Made by a program: the position numbers and the translations under genes | Notes under the pieces: model-generated | Told to the model about the DNA's origin: nothing | Seen by the model: only the letters and a program-made list of their open reading frames with translations | Database searches by the model: none | Shown here: positions 1-7,626 of the stretch, one piece after another | Layout of the letters: every line of letters begins with the position of its first letter | Numbering within the stretch: the first letter of the stretch is position 1 | Source: Nocardioides sp. | GTDB lineage: Bacteria > Actinomycetota > Actinomycetes > Propionibacteriales > Nocardioidaceae | Direction: 5' to 3' | Assembly (NCBI GenBank): GCA_003519585.1 | Contig: DOWL01000245.1 | Location: 1-24,160, forward strand | Length of the DNA stretch: 24,160 nucleotides

Positions 1-711
1 GCCGTAGATGTCGACCGCGTCGATCGCGGCGCGCACCTCGATGTCGTGACGCATGGCGTCGGTCCAGGGCTCGGCGCCGAAGATGCCGATCCGCAGCGAC
101 GACTCCTTCGGGTCGAGCCCCTGGCGGCGCATCTCGTCGACGATCGCGAGCATGTACGACGGGGTGACCATGATGATGTCAGGCGCGAAGTCCGCGATCA
201 GCCGGACCTGACGCTCGGTCATGCCGCCCGACACGGGGACCACGGTGCAGCCGAGCTTCTCCGCGCCGTAGTGCGCACCGAGCCCACCGGTGAACAGTCC
301 GTAGCCGTAGGCGTTGTGCAGCACGTGGCCCGGTCGACCACCGGCCGCGCGGATGCTGCGCGCCATCACCGTCGCCCACATGTCGACGTCCTCGGCGGTG
401 TAGCCCACGACCGTCGCCTTGCCCGTCGTACCGCTGGAGGCGTGGATGCGGACCACCTGCTCCCGCGGCACCGCGAACATGTCGTACGGGTAGTTGTCGC
501 GAAGGTCGTGCTTGGTCGTGAACGGCAGCTTCGCGAGGTCGGTCACCTCGCGGACGTCGTCGGGGTGCACACCGGCCGCGTCCCAGGCCTCGCGGTAGTG
601 CCGGACATTCGCATAGGTGTGCTGCAGCGTCGCTCGGAGCCGCTCGGTCTGGAGCGAGCGAAGCTCGTCGAGGGACGCGGTCTCGATGGGTTCCAGATCC
701 TCCATGCCCAT
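1..711 (-). CDS. paaK: Phenylacetate-CoA ligase, N-terminal part (cut by window edge)
   Basis: This adenylate-forming enzyme activates phenylacetate to phenylacetyl-CoA with ATP and CoA, the first step of aerobic phenylacetate breakdown. The visible 237 residues carry the family's P-loop-like motif SSGTTGKATVVGYT near residue 93, preceded by the usual N-terminal LRATLQHTYANVRHYR segment. Downstream are the HNAYGYGLFTGGLGAHYGAE stretch and GIFGAEPWTD, all characteristic of PaaK. Family members are about 430 residues, so roughly the C-terminal half lies outside the window. Two in-frame ATGs (711 and 705) are possible; a weak TAGG sits about 8 nt before the first. The gene is divergent from the sugar dehydrogenase with only 32 bp between starts, so their promoters must overlap or lie inside the genes. 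No other paa genes are visible. Confidence 0.93.
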   Translation of the reverse strand, partial: MGMEDLEPIETASLDELRSLQTERLRATLQHTYANVRHYREAWDAAGVHPDDVREVTDLAKLPFTTKHDLRDNYPYDMFAVPREQVVRIHASSGTTGKATVVGYTAEDVDMWATVMARSIRAAGGRPGHVLHNAYGYGLFTGGLGAHYGAEKLGCTVVPVSGGMTERQVRLIADFAPDIIMVTPSYMLAIVDEMRRQGLDPKESSLRIGIFGAEPWTDAMRHDIEVRAAIDAVDIYG

Positions 712-743
712 GCGGGCAACCTACGCCTCTCTACGGTGGTCCC

Positions 744-1910
744 ATGTCCGTGCGAGCGACGCGACGGGGCCTGCTGATCGGTGGGGCCGCGGCGTCCCTG
801 GCTGCGTGCTCGTCCTCCGACGACAGCGGTACGCCGGGCGAGCCGTCGTCCTCGACCTCGACGGGTGCGGGCCCGACCGACTCGACTCCCAGCTCGGCGG
901 CGCCCGAACCCAGCGACACCAGCGACCCCGCAAGCACAACTCCCGATCCGCAGGTCGCCGGTGAGCTTGCGACCGGGCTGGCAGTGCCGTGGGGCATCGC
1001 GTTCCTGCCTGACGGGACCGCGCTGGTCGGCGAGCGGGACACCGGACGGCTCCTCCGGGTCGGCAAGGGACGCGTCGACGAGATCGGAACGCTCGACGTG
1101 TACAGCCGGCTCGACGAGGGTGGCGAGACCGGACTGCTCGGGCTCGCGCTGGACCCGGCGTTCGCGGACAACCGGATGGTCTACGCCTACGTCTCGACCC
1201 CCGACGACAACCGCATCGTGCTCTTCTCCTACGACGGGAAGACCCTCGGCGCACCCGAACCGATCCTCACCGGCATCGGGACCTCCATCCACCACAACGG
1301 CGGCGGCCTCGCCTTCGGACCCGACGACATGCTGTACGCCGCGACCGGCGATGCGGAGGACGCCGCGAGCGCGCCGGACACCGGCTCGCTCGACGGCAAG
1401 GTGCTGCGGATGACCAACCTCGGCACCGCCCCGCGCGACAACCCGTTCGGCAACCTGGTGTGGAGCTACGGCCACCGCAACGTGGAGGGCATCACCTTCG
1501 ACGGCCGGGGACGGCTCTGGAGCGCCGAGTTCGGCGACAAGGGTGCCGACGAGCTCAACCTGATCCGCCGAGGGAAGAACTACGGCTGGCCCGACGTCGA
1601 GGGATCGGACGGCCCGGGCGGGTACGTCGACCCGCTCGCCGAGTGGCCGGTCGACCAGTGCTCACCCAGTGGCGTCGCGGTCGCCGACGGCCGTGCCTGG
1701 CTGGGTGCGCTGCAGGGCGAGTGCGTCTGGTCGGTCGTTCTGGACGGTCCGGACGCAGGTACGTCGACGCAGCACCTCACCGGCGAGTACGGCCGGATCC
1801 GGTCGGTCGCCGCGGCTCCCGACGGCTCGCTCTGGGTCACCACCTCCAACCGGGACGGCCGCACCGACCCGAGGCCCGGCGACGACCGGATCCTCCGAGT
1901 CATGATCTGA
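744..1910 (+). CDS. PQQ-dependent sugar dehydrogenase-like lipoprotein (GSDH family)
   Basis: This looks like a soluble-type aldose/sorbosone dehydrogenase using pyrroloquinoline quinone, anchored outside the membrane. The N-terminus has twin arginines (TRRGLLIGG) and a lipobox LAAC with the lipidated Cys at residue 22. A Ser/Thr/Pro-rich linker runs to about residue 70, then the beta-propeller. Family landmarks are VPWGIAFLPDG (about 81-91), GETGLLGLALDP (128-138), HHNGGGLAFGPDD with the catalytic-type His (183-195), GHRNVEGITFD (243-253) and NYGWPDVEG (279-287). Length (388 residues) fits the family. The ATG has only a weak GGTGG upstream. Whether the host makes PQQ cannot be judged here; some actinobacterial members may act on other substrates. 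The next gene starts 71 bp downstream behind its own promoter. Confidence 0.9.
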   Translation: MSVRATRRGLLIGGAAASLAACSSSDDSGTPGEPSSSTSTGAGPTDSTPSSAAPEPSDTSDPASTTPDPQVAGELATGLAVPWGIAFLPDGTALVGERDTGRLLRVGKGRVDEIGTLDVYSRLDEGGETGLLGLALDPAFADNRMVYAYVSTPDDNRIVLFSYDGKTLGAPEPILTGIGTSIHHNGGGLAFGPDDMLYAATGDAEDAASAPDTGSLDGKVLRMTNLGTAPRDNPFGNLVWSYGHRNVEGITFDGRGRLWSAEFGDKGADELNLIRRGKNYGWPDVEGSDGPGGYVDPLAEWPVDQCSPSGVAVADGRAWLGALQGECVWSVVLDGPDAGTSTQHLTGEYGRIRSVAAAPDGSLWVTTSNRDGRTDPRPGDDRILRVMI

Positions 1911-1942
1911 GTGAAGACCCGACTTCGAACAGTCAGCCCCGC

Positions 1943-1972
1943 TTGACCTTGCCGCAACGTCAGGCCGATACC
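1943..1972 (+). promoter_or_regulatory. MerR-type promoter/operator for the MMPL gene
   Basis: A -35-like TTGACC (1943-1948) and a -10-like GATACC (1967-1972) are separated by 18 bp. Overlapping the -35 and filling the spacer is a 19-bp dyad, TGACCTTGCCGCAACGTCA (1944-1962): TGAC/GTCA and TTGC/GCAA pair perfectly, leaving three unpaired single bases. A dyad inside an over-long spacer is the classic layout of MerR-family promoters. The ATG at 1982 lies 10 bp after the -10, so the transcript would be leaderless or nearly so. No merR gene is in the window, so the regulator is inferred. Confidence 0.5.
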
Positions 1973-1981
1973 GTCGGCGGC

Positions 1982-4105
1982 ATGTTCGGAGCTCTCGGTC
2001 GCCTGGTGTCCCGCCGCCCGTGGTGGGTGATCGCTGGCTGGATCGTCACCACGGTCCTGCTCGTCCTGTTCGCGCCCAGCGTCGACTCGACCACCGACCA
2101 GGCCGACTTCCTCCCGGACAAGTACGAGTCGATCAAGGCCACCAACCTGGTGTCCGAGGCGTTCCCGCAGCAGCAGGACGCCGGCGCGACGATCGTGTTC
2201 GACCGCACCGACGGCGAACCGCTCACCGATGCCGACGTCGCGACCGCCCAGCAGGTCGTGGACGAACTGGACCTCCCGGAGGTCTTCACCGGTGCCGAGC
2301 CGATCCAGGTCTCCCCGACCAAGCAGGTCGCGATCGTCAACCTCACCCTCGCACCGGACGTGACCGGCCAGGACCCGGACGAGTACAACCAGGTCAAGGA
2401 CCTGCGCGACGGGCTCTCCGACGGGACCAAGGGCACCGACCTTCGCGCGCAGACCACCGGCAACCTGCCGCAGACCTACGACCAGGCCGAGTCGGGCAGC
2501 AGCGCCGAGGCGATCGTCGGCGCCGCGACGGTGCTGCTGATCCTGCTGCTGCTCGGCATCATCTTCCGCAGCGTCCTGATCGCGCTCATGCCGATCCTCG
2601 CGGTCGGTTTCATCCTCTCGCCGGTCTCGTCGGCGCTGATCAACATCGCGGCGAAGCTCTTCGACCTCCAGAAGGACGACTCGACGACCGTCATCCTCAT
2701 CGTCGTCCTGTTCGGGATCGGGACCGACTACATCCTGTTCTTCCTGTTCCGCTATCGCGAGCGGATGCGTGAGGGCGAGGAGCACCGCGAGGCGGTCGCG
2801 CACGCCCTCGAACGAGCCGGCGAGGCGATCGCCTCGGCAGGGGCGGCGGTGTTCGTCGCCTTCATGACCCTCGTCCTCTCGTCGCTGGGCATCTTCCGCT
2901 CGATCGGTCCGTCGCTGGCCATCGCCGTGGCCGTCACACTGGTGGCCGCACTGACCCTGTTCCCGGCCCTGGTGACGGTGCTCGGCCGCGCGCTGTTCTG
3001 GCCTTCGAAGAAGTGGAAGGAGCCCTCGAAGGGCGACCGGTTCGCGCGGATCGGAGGCTCCCTCGGCAAGCACCCGGTGCGGTACGCCGTCGCGTCGGGC
3101 GGCGCGCTCGCCGTTCTCACCATCTTCGCGCTCGGGTTCAACCCGACCTTCGACCTCGGCTCGTCGTCGTCCTCGAGCACTGTCGAGTCCGCCGAGGCCA
3201 CCAAGACGCTGGAGGACGGCGGCTTCGCGGCCGGCTCGACCCAGCCGATGCCGGTCGTGCTGCACTCGGACGACGACCTCACCCAGGAGCAGGTCGACCA
3301 GTTCGCAGCGGGCCTGACGAAGGTCGACGGCATCGCCCAGGTGATCGGCGCGCAGCTCTCACCGAGCAATCCCTCCACGGCGATCGTGATGACCGTGCTC
3401 CAGGACGATCCGACGTCTGACGCAGCACTGGTGGCCGTCCGCGACACGATCCGGCCGGCGATCCACGACCTTGCGCCCGACGGCTCGACGGCGTACGTAG
3501 GCGGGATCACCTCGGTGTTCGTCGACTTCCAGGCGGCCATGAACCGCGACTACTCCATCGTGTTCCCGGTCGCCGCGCTGATCATCATGCTGATCCTCGC
3601 CCTGCTGCTGCGCTCCCTCGTCGCGCCCGTCTACCTCATGATCTCGGTCGGGCTCGGCTTCGGTGCCACCCTCGGTGCCTCGGTCATCGTCTTCCAGCAC
3701 TTCGCCGGCCACGAAGGCCTGGTCTTCCTGCTGCCGATCTACATCTACCTGTTCGTCGTCGCGCTCGGCACCGACTACAACATCTTGATGATCGCGCGGC
3801 TGCGCGAGGAGGCGCGCGAAGGTCGCGCGCCGCGTGACGCGGCGGCCCAGGCCGTCCGACACGCCGGGCCGACGGTGGCGGCGGCCGGGTTGATCCTGGC
3901 CGGCACCTTCGCGTCGCTGATGCTCGCGGGCAACTCGCTGCTGACCCAGATGGGCTTCGCGATCTCCTTCGGCATCTTCGTGGCGGCGTTCGTGATGGCG
4001 ATGTTCTTCACGCCGGCGCTGACCGCGCTGATCGGGCACGCCGCGTGGTGGCCCGGCCACGGCGACGAGAAGAAGCCCGAGGCCGAAGCCGAGAAGGTCC
4101 TCTGA
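1982..4105 (+). CDS. MMPL/RND-superfamily membrane transporter
   Basis: This 707-residue membrane protein belongs to the MmpL branch of RND transporters, which export lipids or drugs using the proton gradient. It has the duplicated RND plan: an N-terminal TM (about 15-32), a large extracytoplasmic loop, a five-TM bundle containing GIGTDYILFFLFRYRERMREG, a cytoplasmic linker, a second TM and loop, and a second bundle containing ALGTDYNILMIARLREEAREG. The GTDY motifs are the conserved proton-relay positions. The second loop includes a serine run after FDLG. The open frame extends far upstream, but the ATG at 1982 precedes the typical LGRLVSRRPWWVIAGW start and directly follows the MerR-type promoter, so it is preferred. 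The gene converges with the LamG gene, 6 bp between stops. Substrate unknown; MerR-type control would favour a toxic compound. Confidence 0.93.
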   Translation: MFGALGRLVSRRPWWVIAGWIVTTVLLVLFAPSVDSTTDQADFLPDKYESIKATNLVSEAFPQQQDAGATIVFDRTDGEPLTDADVATAQQVVDELDLPEVFTGAEPIQVSPTKQVAIVNLTLAPDVTGQDPDEYNQVKDLRDGLSDGTKGTDLRAQTTGNLPQTYDQAESGSSAEAIVGAATVLLILLLLGIIFRSVLIALMPILAVGFILSPVSSALINIAAKLFDLQKDDSTTVILIVVLFGIGTDYILFFLFRYRERMREGEEHREAVAHALERAGEAIASAGAAVFVAFMTLVLSSLGIFRSIGPSLAIAVAVTLVAALTLFPALVTVLGRALFWPSKKWKEPSKGDRFARIGGSLGKHPVRYAVASGGALAVLTIFALGFNPTFDLGSSSSSSTVESAEATKTLEDGGFAAGSTQPMPVVLHSDDDLTQEQVDQFAAGLTKVDGIAQVIGAQLSPSNPSTAIVMTVLQDDPTSDAALVAVRDTIRPAIHDLAPDGSTAYVGGITSVFVDFQAAMNRDYSIVFPVAALIIMLILALLLRSLVAPVYLMISVGLGFGATLGASVIVFQHFAGHEGLVFLLPIYIYLFVVALGTDYNILMIARLREEAREGRAPRDAAAQAVRHAGPTVAAAGLILAGTFASLMLAGNSLLTQMGFAISFGIFVAAFVMAMFFTPALTALIGHAAWWPGHGDEKKPEAEAEKVL

Positions 4106-4111
4106 CTCAGC

Positions 4112-4855
4112 TCAGCCGGCGACGAGTCCGCGGATCTCGGCGTCGGACAGCGCGCGCCGGTAGAGCCGGATGTCGTCGAGCTGACCGTCCCAGAACGCCT
4201 CGAGCAGCCCCTCGTCCGGATAGTTCTTGGCGCCCACCGCCAGGGGCCGATCGTTCTTGCATGTGGTGCCGGTGACCGAGAGGCTTCCTGCGCGGACGCC
4301 GTTGACGTAGATGCGCAGCACCGAGCCGTTGTAGGTCCCGGCGACGTGGGTCCAGGTGTTGAGCGGGATCGTCACCGTGCTGTCGAGATAGGTCCAGGCG
4401 GGGTTGGTGCAGCCCCCGAAGAAGCCGCCCACGCGCAGGTGGCCGTCCGTGCGCAGGTTCATCCAGTACGCACCGGCCTTCTCGAGCACCTCCCACCGAC
4501 CGCCGGTCTGGTCGTTCTGGACGCCGGTCGGGTTGATGAACGCCGCGAGCGTGAACCGGTCGAGGTCGATGGCGTCACGCTCGGGCACCGCGACATACTG
4601 GTGCGACGTGCCGACCAGACGGATCGCCCTGGACTGCCCTGGTGGTCCGACACTTCGGGCGGCAGCCGCCGTCGTGTTGACGTAGCTGCCGTTGATCGCC
4701 CGGCCCGAGGAGTCGCGGGCCACGACGCCGGAGTCGTTGTCGAAGCGGTAGTTCAGGATCAGCCCCGTCGTGGTCGGCGCCGCCGCACTGGGCGCGCCGT
4801 AGAGGCAGGCCACGACCAGTCCGACGACCGTCGCCACGAGCGTTGCTCTGCGCAC
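4112..4855 (-). CDS. Secreted LamG/concanavalin A-like lectin-domain protein
   Basis: A 247-residue exported protein: the first 26 residues form a Sec signal peptide (RR, a hydrophobic core, then GAPSAAA). The rest is one LamG/ConA-like jelly-roll domain, recognisable from YRFDNDSGVVARDSSG, the FTLAAFINPTG strand, WTHVAGTYNGSVLRIYVNG and GQLDDIRLYRRALSDAEI at the end. Such domains bind carbohydrate or act as adhesion modules; no catalytic domain is attached, so the role is unknown. The start is GTG, supported by a strong Shine-Dalgarno (GGGGAGGT) about 6 nt upstream. Two cysteines (GGCTNP and GTTCKND) could form a disulphide. It is divergent from the YjbR-like gene across 164 bp. Confidence 0.85.
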   Translation of the reverse strand: MRRATLVATVVGLVVACLYGAPSAAAPTTTGLILNYRFDNDSGVVARDSSGRAINGSYVNTTAAAARSVGPPGQSRAIRLVGTSHQYVAVPERDAIDLDRFTLAAFINPTGVQNDQTGGRWEVLEKAGAYWMNLRTDGHLRVGGFFGGCTNPAWTYLDSTVTIPLNTWTHVAGTYNGSVLRIYVNGVRAGSLSVTGTTCKNDRPLAVGAKNYPDEGLLEAFWDGQLDDIRLYRRALSDAEIRGLVAG

Positions 4856-4920
4856 GCCGTACCTCCCCAGAGCGCGTTCTCGTCAGGGTGCTCCGGGCAA
4901 CCGCGTCCGGTCAACGAGCC

Positions 4921-4940
4921 ACCCCTCAGATGAGGTAGGG
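4921..4940 (+). promoter_or_regulatory. Possible operator, ACCCC-N2-AGATGAG box
   Basis: The sequence ACCCCTCAGATGAGG includes the near-palindrome CCTCA-GA-TGAGG (4924-4935). It lies between the divergent LamG and YjbR-like genes. Twelve of its first 14 bases recur at 10961-10974 in the other divergent region with a comparable layout. I infer a shared regulator; the sequence alone does not identify it. Confidence 0.3.
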
Positions 4941-5019
4941 CTGGTTGTCTACCCCCGCAAACTTCGACCCCACCCCCGTGCCGACGCTCGCCTAGTCTCC
5001 ACTCAACTAGGTTTCGGCC

Positions 5020-5370
5020 GTGGGCTGCGAGATCGCCGACTTCCTCGAGCTGGTGCACCAGTTGGAGGACGTCGGGCAACACGACCGGGAGCGCTGGTCG
5101 GCGTTCGACGTCGGCCGGCGCGGCTTCGCCTACTTGTGGCCGCGCACCCGCACCGTCGGGCTCAAGCAGACCATCGCGGAGCAGCTGGCGCTGGTCGCCG
5201 AGCGGCCGGAGGTCTTCGAGGTGCAGTACACCTCCGGCGGCTTCGGTTGGGTCGTGGTCCAGCTCGAGGGCGTCGAGCGGGACGAGCTGGCCGAGCTGAC
5301 CTTCGAGGCCTGGCGGCTCACGGCACCTGCCGCGCTGGTCGAGCAGCGCGCCGACCGACTACCGGTGTAA
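5020..5370 (+). CDS. MmcQ/YjbR-family protein
   Basis: A 116-residue protein resembling the MmcQ/YjbR fold family, small cytoplasmic proteins with a double-wing-like fold and mostly unknown function. Supporting signs are WSAFDVGRRGFAYLWPRTRTVGLK near the N-terminus and the closing LAELTFEAWRLTAPAALVEQ, which matches the family's C-terminal AWRLVAPK-like signature. The start is taken as GTG because it gives the expected family length; upstream Shine-Dalgarno support is weak (an AGG about 9 nt before). Its last 12 bp overlap tail-to-tail with the histidine kinase gene. No operon partner. Confidence 0.78.
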   Translation: MGCEIADFLELVHQLEDVGQHDRERWSAFDVGRRGFAYLWPRTRTVGLKQTIAEQLALVAERPEVFEVQYTSGGFGWVVVQLEGVERDELAELTFEAWRLTAPAALVEQRADRLPV

Positions 5371-6618
5371 GCGCTCTGCCAGCGGCAGCAGCACGCGGAA
5401 CGTCGTGCCGACACCCAGCTCGGACTCGACCTCGATGCGGCCGCGGTGGCGACGTACGACCCGGTCGACCACCGGCAGACCGAGGCCGGTGCCGGGCCGG
5501 CTTCGCACCGCGACGTTCTCGGAGCGGAAGAACTCCTCGAAGAGCCGGCCCTGCTCCTCCTCCGCGATGCCGATGCCGCGGTCGGTCACGCACAGCTCGA
5601 CGACCTGGGATCCGTCCTGCACGGCGTGCTCGATGGTGACCGAGACCGAGCCACCGGGATCGGAGTACTTGATGGCGTTGGAGACCAGGTTGGAGACCAG
5701 GTCGTCGAGCTCGCCGGGGTCGCCGGTGACCAGCAGCGGCTCGATGGGTGCGGTGATCGTGGTGGTCAGCCCGTGCGCAGCGGCCTCGAGGGCGACGCCG
5801 TCGAGGATGTCGCCCACCAGTGCGGCAAGGTCGACCGGCACCTCGTGCAACGGCCGGTCGGGGTTGTTGACCTTGGCCAGCACGAGCAGGTCGCTCACCA
5901 TCTCCTGGATCCGGCCGTTGGCCCGCTCGATCGCCCGGAGTGCCCGCTCGGAGTGATCACCGGGCGGCAGGTCGTCGAGCAGCAGCTCGAGGTTGCCACT
6001 GATCGCCGCGACGGGGTTCTGCAGCTGGTGCGAGAGCGCGTCGATCAGCTGGCCGCGGTAGGCGGCCGTCGCCCGCTCCCGGCGCATGCCGTGCTCGAGC
6101 TCGGCCCGGTCGAGCAGTGCGATCACCGCCCGCCCCGCCTGCCGCGCGTACAGCTCCAGCACCCGGCGCTGCTCGGCGTCGGGACGCTGACCGTGTCTGG
6201 GCAGGTCGACCGAGAGGACGCCGCGCAGCACCCCGTCGTCGTCCTCGAGCAGGGCCACCAGCAGGTCGTGGGGGTGCCAGCGCACACCGTCGCCGGGTCC
6301 CGGGTGGTGCTCCCGGATGTAGGAGAAGTCGTCGAGCCGCCCGGTCTGGTGCTCGTGCGGGACGAAGCGCAGCGCGCCCCACTCCTCGGCGTGCTCCAAC
6401 TCCGCGAGGACGTCATCGATGGGTGGCTGCAGGGTCGCGAGCTCCGCGCGGGCGCCGTCGTCGCCGGCGATGGCGACGGCGTGGAGGCGGCCCTGGTCGA
6501 CGATCGAGATCGCCGCGAGCTCGAATCCGGCGAGCTCGGTCACGCCCTCCGCGATGAACTGCAGACCGGCAGCGTCGACGGCGGCCGCGCCCGTCGGCTC
6601 ATCGGTCCTCACGTGCAA
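5359..6618 (-). CDS. GAF-domain sensor histidine kinase
   Basis: A 419-residue soluble-type histidine kinase. Residues about 15-170 look like a GAF sensor domain. A DHp helix follows with the phospho-acceptor His at 197 in SHQLQNP (usually SHELRTP). The HATPase domain has the N box LVSNLVSNAIKYSD (N314), G1 DRGIGI (D346), the F box LFEEFFR and G2 GTGLGL (376-381). No transmembrane helix is apparent, so it should sense a cytoplasmic signal. The frame opens with TTG, overlapping the end of the PAP2 gene by 20 bp; a GTG two codons later is an alternative. That overlap implies co-transcription and translational coupling with PAP2. No response regulator lies in the window, so it is orphan as far as can be seen. 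Confidence 0.92.
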   Translation of the reverse strand: MHVRTDEPTGAAAVDAAGLQFIAEGVTELAGFELAAISIVDQGRLHAVAIAGDDGARAELATLQPPIDDVLAELEHAEEWGALRFVPHEHQTGRLDDFSYIREHHPGPGDGVRWHPHDLLVALLEDDDGVLRGVLSVDLPRHGQRPDAEQRRVLELYARQAGRAVIALLDRAELEHGMRRERATAAYRGQLIDALSHQLQNPVAAISGNLELLLDDLPPGDHSERALRAIERANGRIQEMVSDLLVLAKVNNPDRPLHEVPVDLAALVGDILDGVALEAAAHGLTTTITAPIEPLLVTGDPGELDDLVSNLVSNAIKYSDPGGSVSVTIEHAVQDGSQVVELCVTDRGIGIAEEEQGRLFEEFFRSENVAVRSRPGTGLGLPVVDRVVRRHRGRIEVESELGVGTTFRVLLPLAERLHR

Positions 6619-7417
6619 GTCGTAACACAGCTTCGTCGTCCACCGCTCCCCCTTCGGATGGAGTGGTCGACGCCGGGCGATCCGCGGCGGGCGGGGGAAG
6701 GGCCACCGCCACCGCGGTGAGCAGGAGTACGGCGACCACGCCGTCGAGCCAGTAGTGGTTGGCCGTGACCACCACGACCGTGACGGTCACCAGCACGTGT
6801 GCGTAGGCCACCCAGGCCAGCCACCGAGGTCCGGTCCGGTGGACGACGTAGGCGATCAGTACTGCCCAGCCCACGTGCAGGCTCGGCATCGCGGCGAACT
6901 GGTTGGCCAGGTCACCGCTCGCCCCGGCGTACGCGTCGGGGCCGAAGGCGGCCATCGTGTCGAGGAAGCCCCACTGCGGGAACATCCGCGGCGGAGCCAG
7001 CGGGAAGACGATGTGCACCACGAGGGCGATCCCGGTGAGCGAGATGACCAGGTTGCGGGCCCAGCGGTATTCGGCACGCGGCCGGAAGAGGTAGCCCCAG
7101 ACCAGGAACGCGATCATTGCCGGGAAGTGCACCGACACGTAGTAGACGTTCGCGAGATGGAGCACGGAGTCGGGCAGCAGCCCCTGGATCGTCGCTTCGG
7201 ACGGCAGGCGCAACACCTGTTCGAGGTGGTGAACGCGCACCGCGTTCTCGTACGCCGCGGCCTCCTGGCCGCGGGCCAGCAGCCGGCCGAACCGGTAGAG
7301 CTCGAAGAGGACGAAGACCAGCGCCAGTTCGAGCACCGCGCGCAGCACCGTCGGGGCGACACGTCTCACTGCTCGACGCACTGTCGCCGGTGCCTCTCCC
7401 GCGTGCACGAGTGCCAT
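6599..7417 (-). CDS. PAP2-family membrane phosphatase / inositolphosphotransferase-like
   Basis: A 272-residue integral membrane protein of the PAP2 superfamily (Aur1/Ipt1-like PAP2_3 type). Members remove phosphate from lipid phosphates or transfer phosphoinositol head groups at the outer face of the membrane. About six TM segments are visible. The catalytic signature is AAMPSLHVGW (His 181) followed by TANHYWLDGV (His 221, Asp 225), the standard C2 and C3 motifs; FPLAPPRMFP precedes them, typical of this branch. The ATG has an excellent Shine-Dalgarno (GGGGGAGGAGG). It is first in an operon with the histidine kinase and divergent from the PLD-like gene. Both neighbours act on phospholipids or phosphate esters, which may be meaningful. 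Exact substrate unknown. Confidence 0.9.
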   Translation of the reverse strand: MALVHAGEAPATVRRAVRRVAPTVLRAVLELALVFVLFELYRFGRLLARGQEAAAYENAVRVHHLEQVLRLPSEATIQGLLPDSVLHLANVYYVSVHFPAMIAFLVWGYLFRPRAEYRWARNLVISLTGIALVVHIVFPLAPPRMFPQWGFLDTMAAFGPDAYAGASGDLANQFAAMPSLHVGWAVLIAYVVHRTGPRWLAWVAYAHVLVTVTVVVVTANHYWLDGVVAVLLLTAVAVALPPPAADRPASTTPSEGGAVDDEAVLRLAREDR

Positions 7418-7583
7418 CTCGCCTCCTCCCCCACGGGTCTACCTGGTCACGACATCGTTCCGCACCCGGGTATTCCCCGAGATCGGCCCTGAGCCGGCCC
7501 CCGGAGGCGCTTCAGCGGGCCCGATGCGGGATTCCTTGACCCGCCGTCGCACAATGCGGGCAGGGAGAGCGAACCTGGGCAGC

Positions 7584-7604
7584 CTTTCGTGCGTCTTTCG
7601 TGCG
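7584..7604 (+). repeat. 11-bp-period direct repeat upstream of the PLD-like gene
   Basis: Two copies of CTTTCGTGCG (7584-7593 and 7595-7604) are offset by exactly 11 bp, one helical turn, 23 bp before the start of the secreted PLD-like gene. Tandem 11-bp sites are how PhoP binds in actinomycetes, but this does not match the usual GTTCA core, so the regulator is left open. Confidence 0.3.
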
Positions 7605-7626
7605 GAGGGTCTCTCCGGAGGAAAGG

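Noticed and set aside
7536..7556. Promoter TTGACC followed by ACAATG before the PLD-like gene
   Set aside because: The spacing between the two hexamers is only 9 bp, too short for a sigma-70-type promoter.
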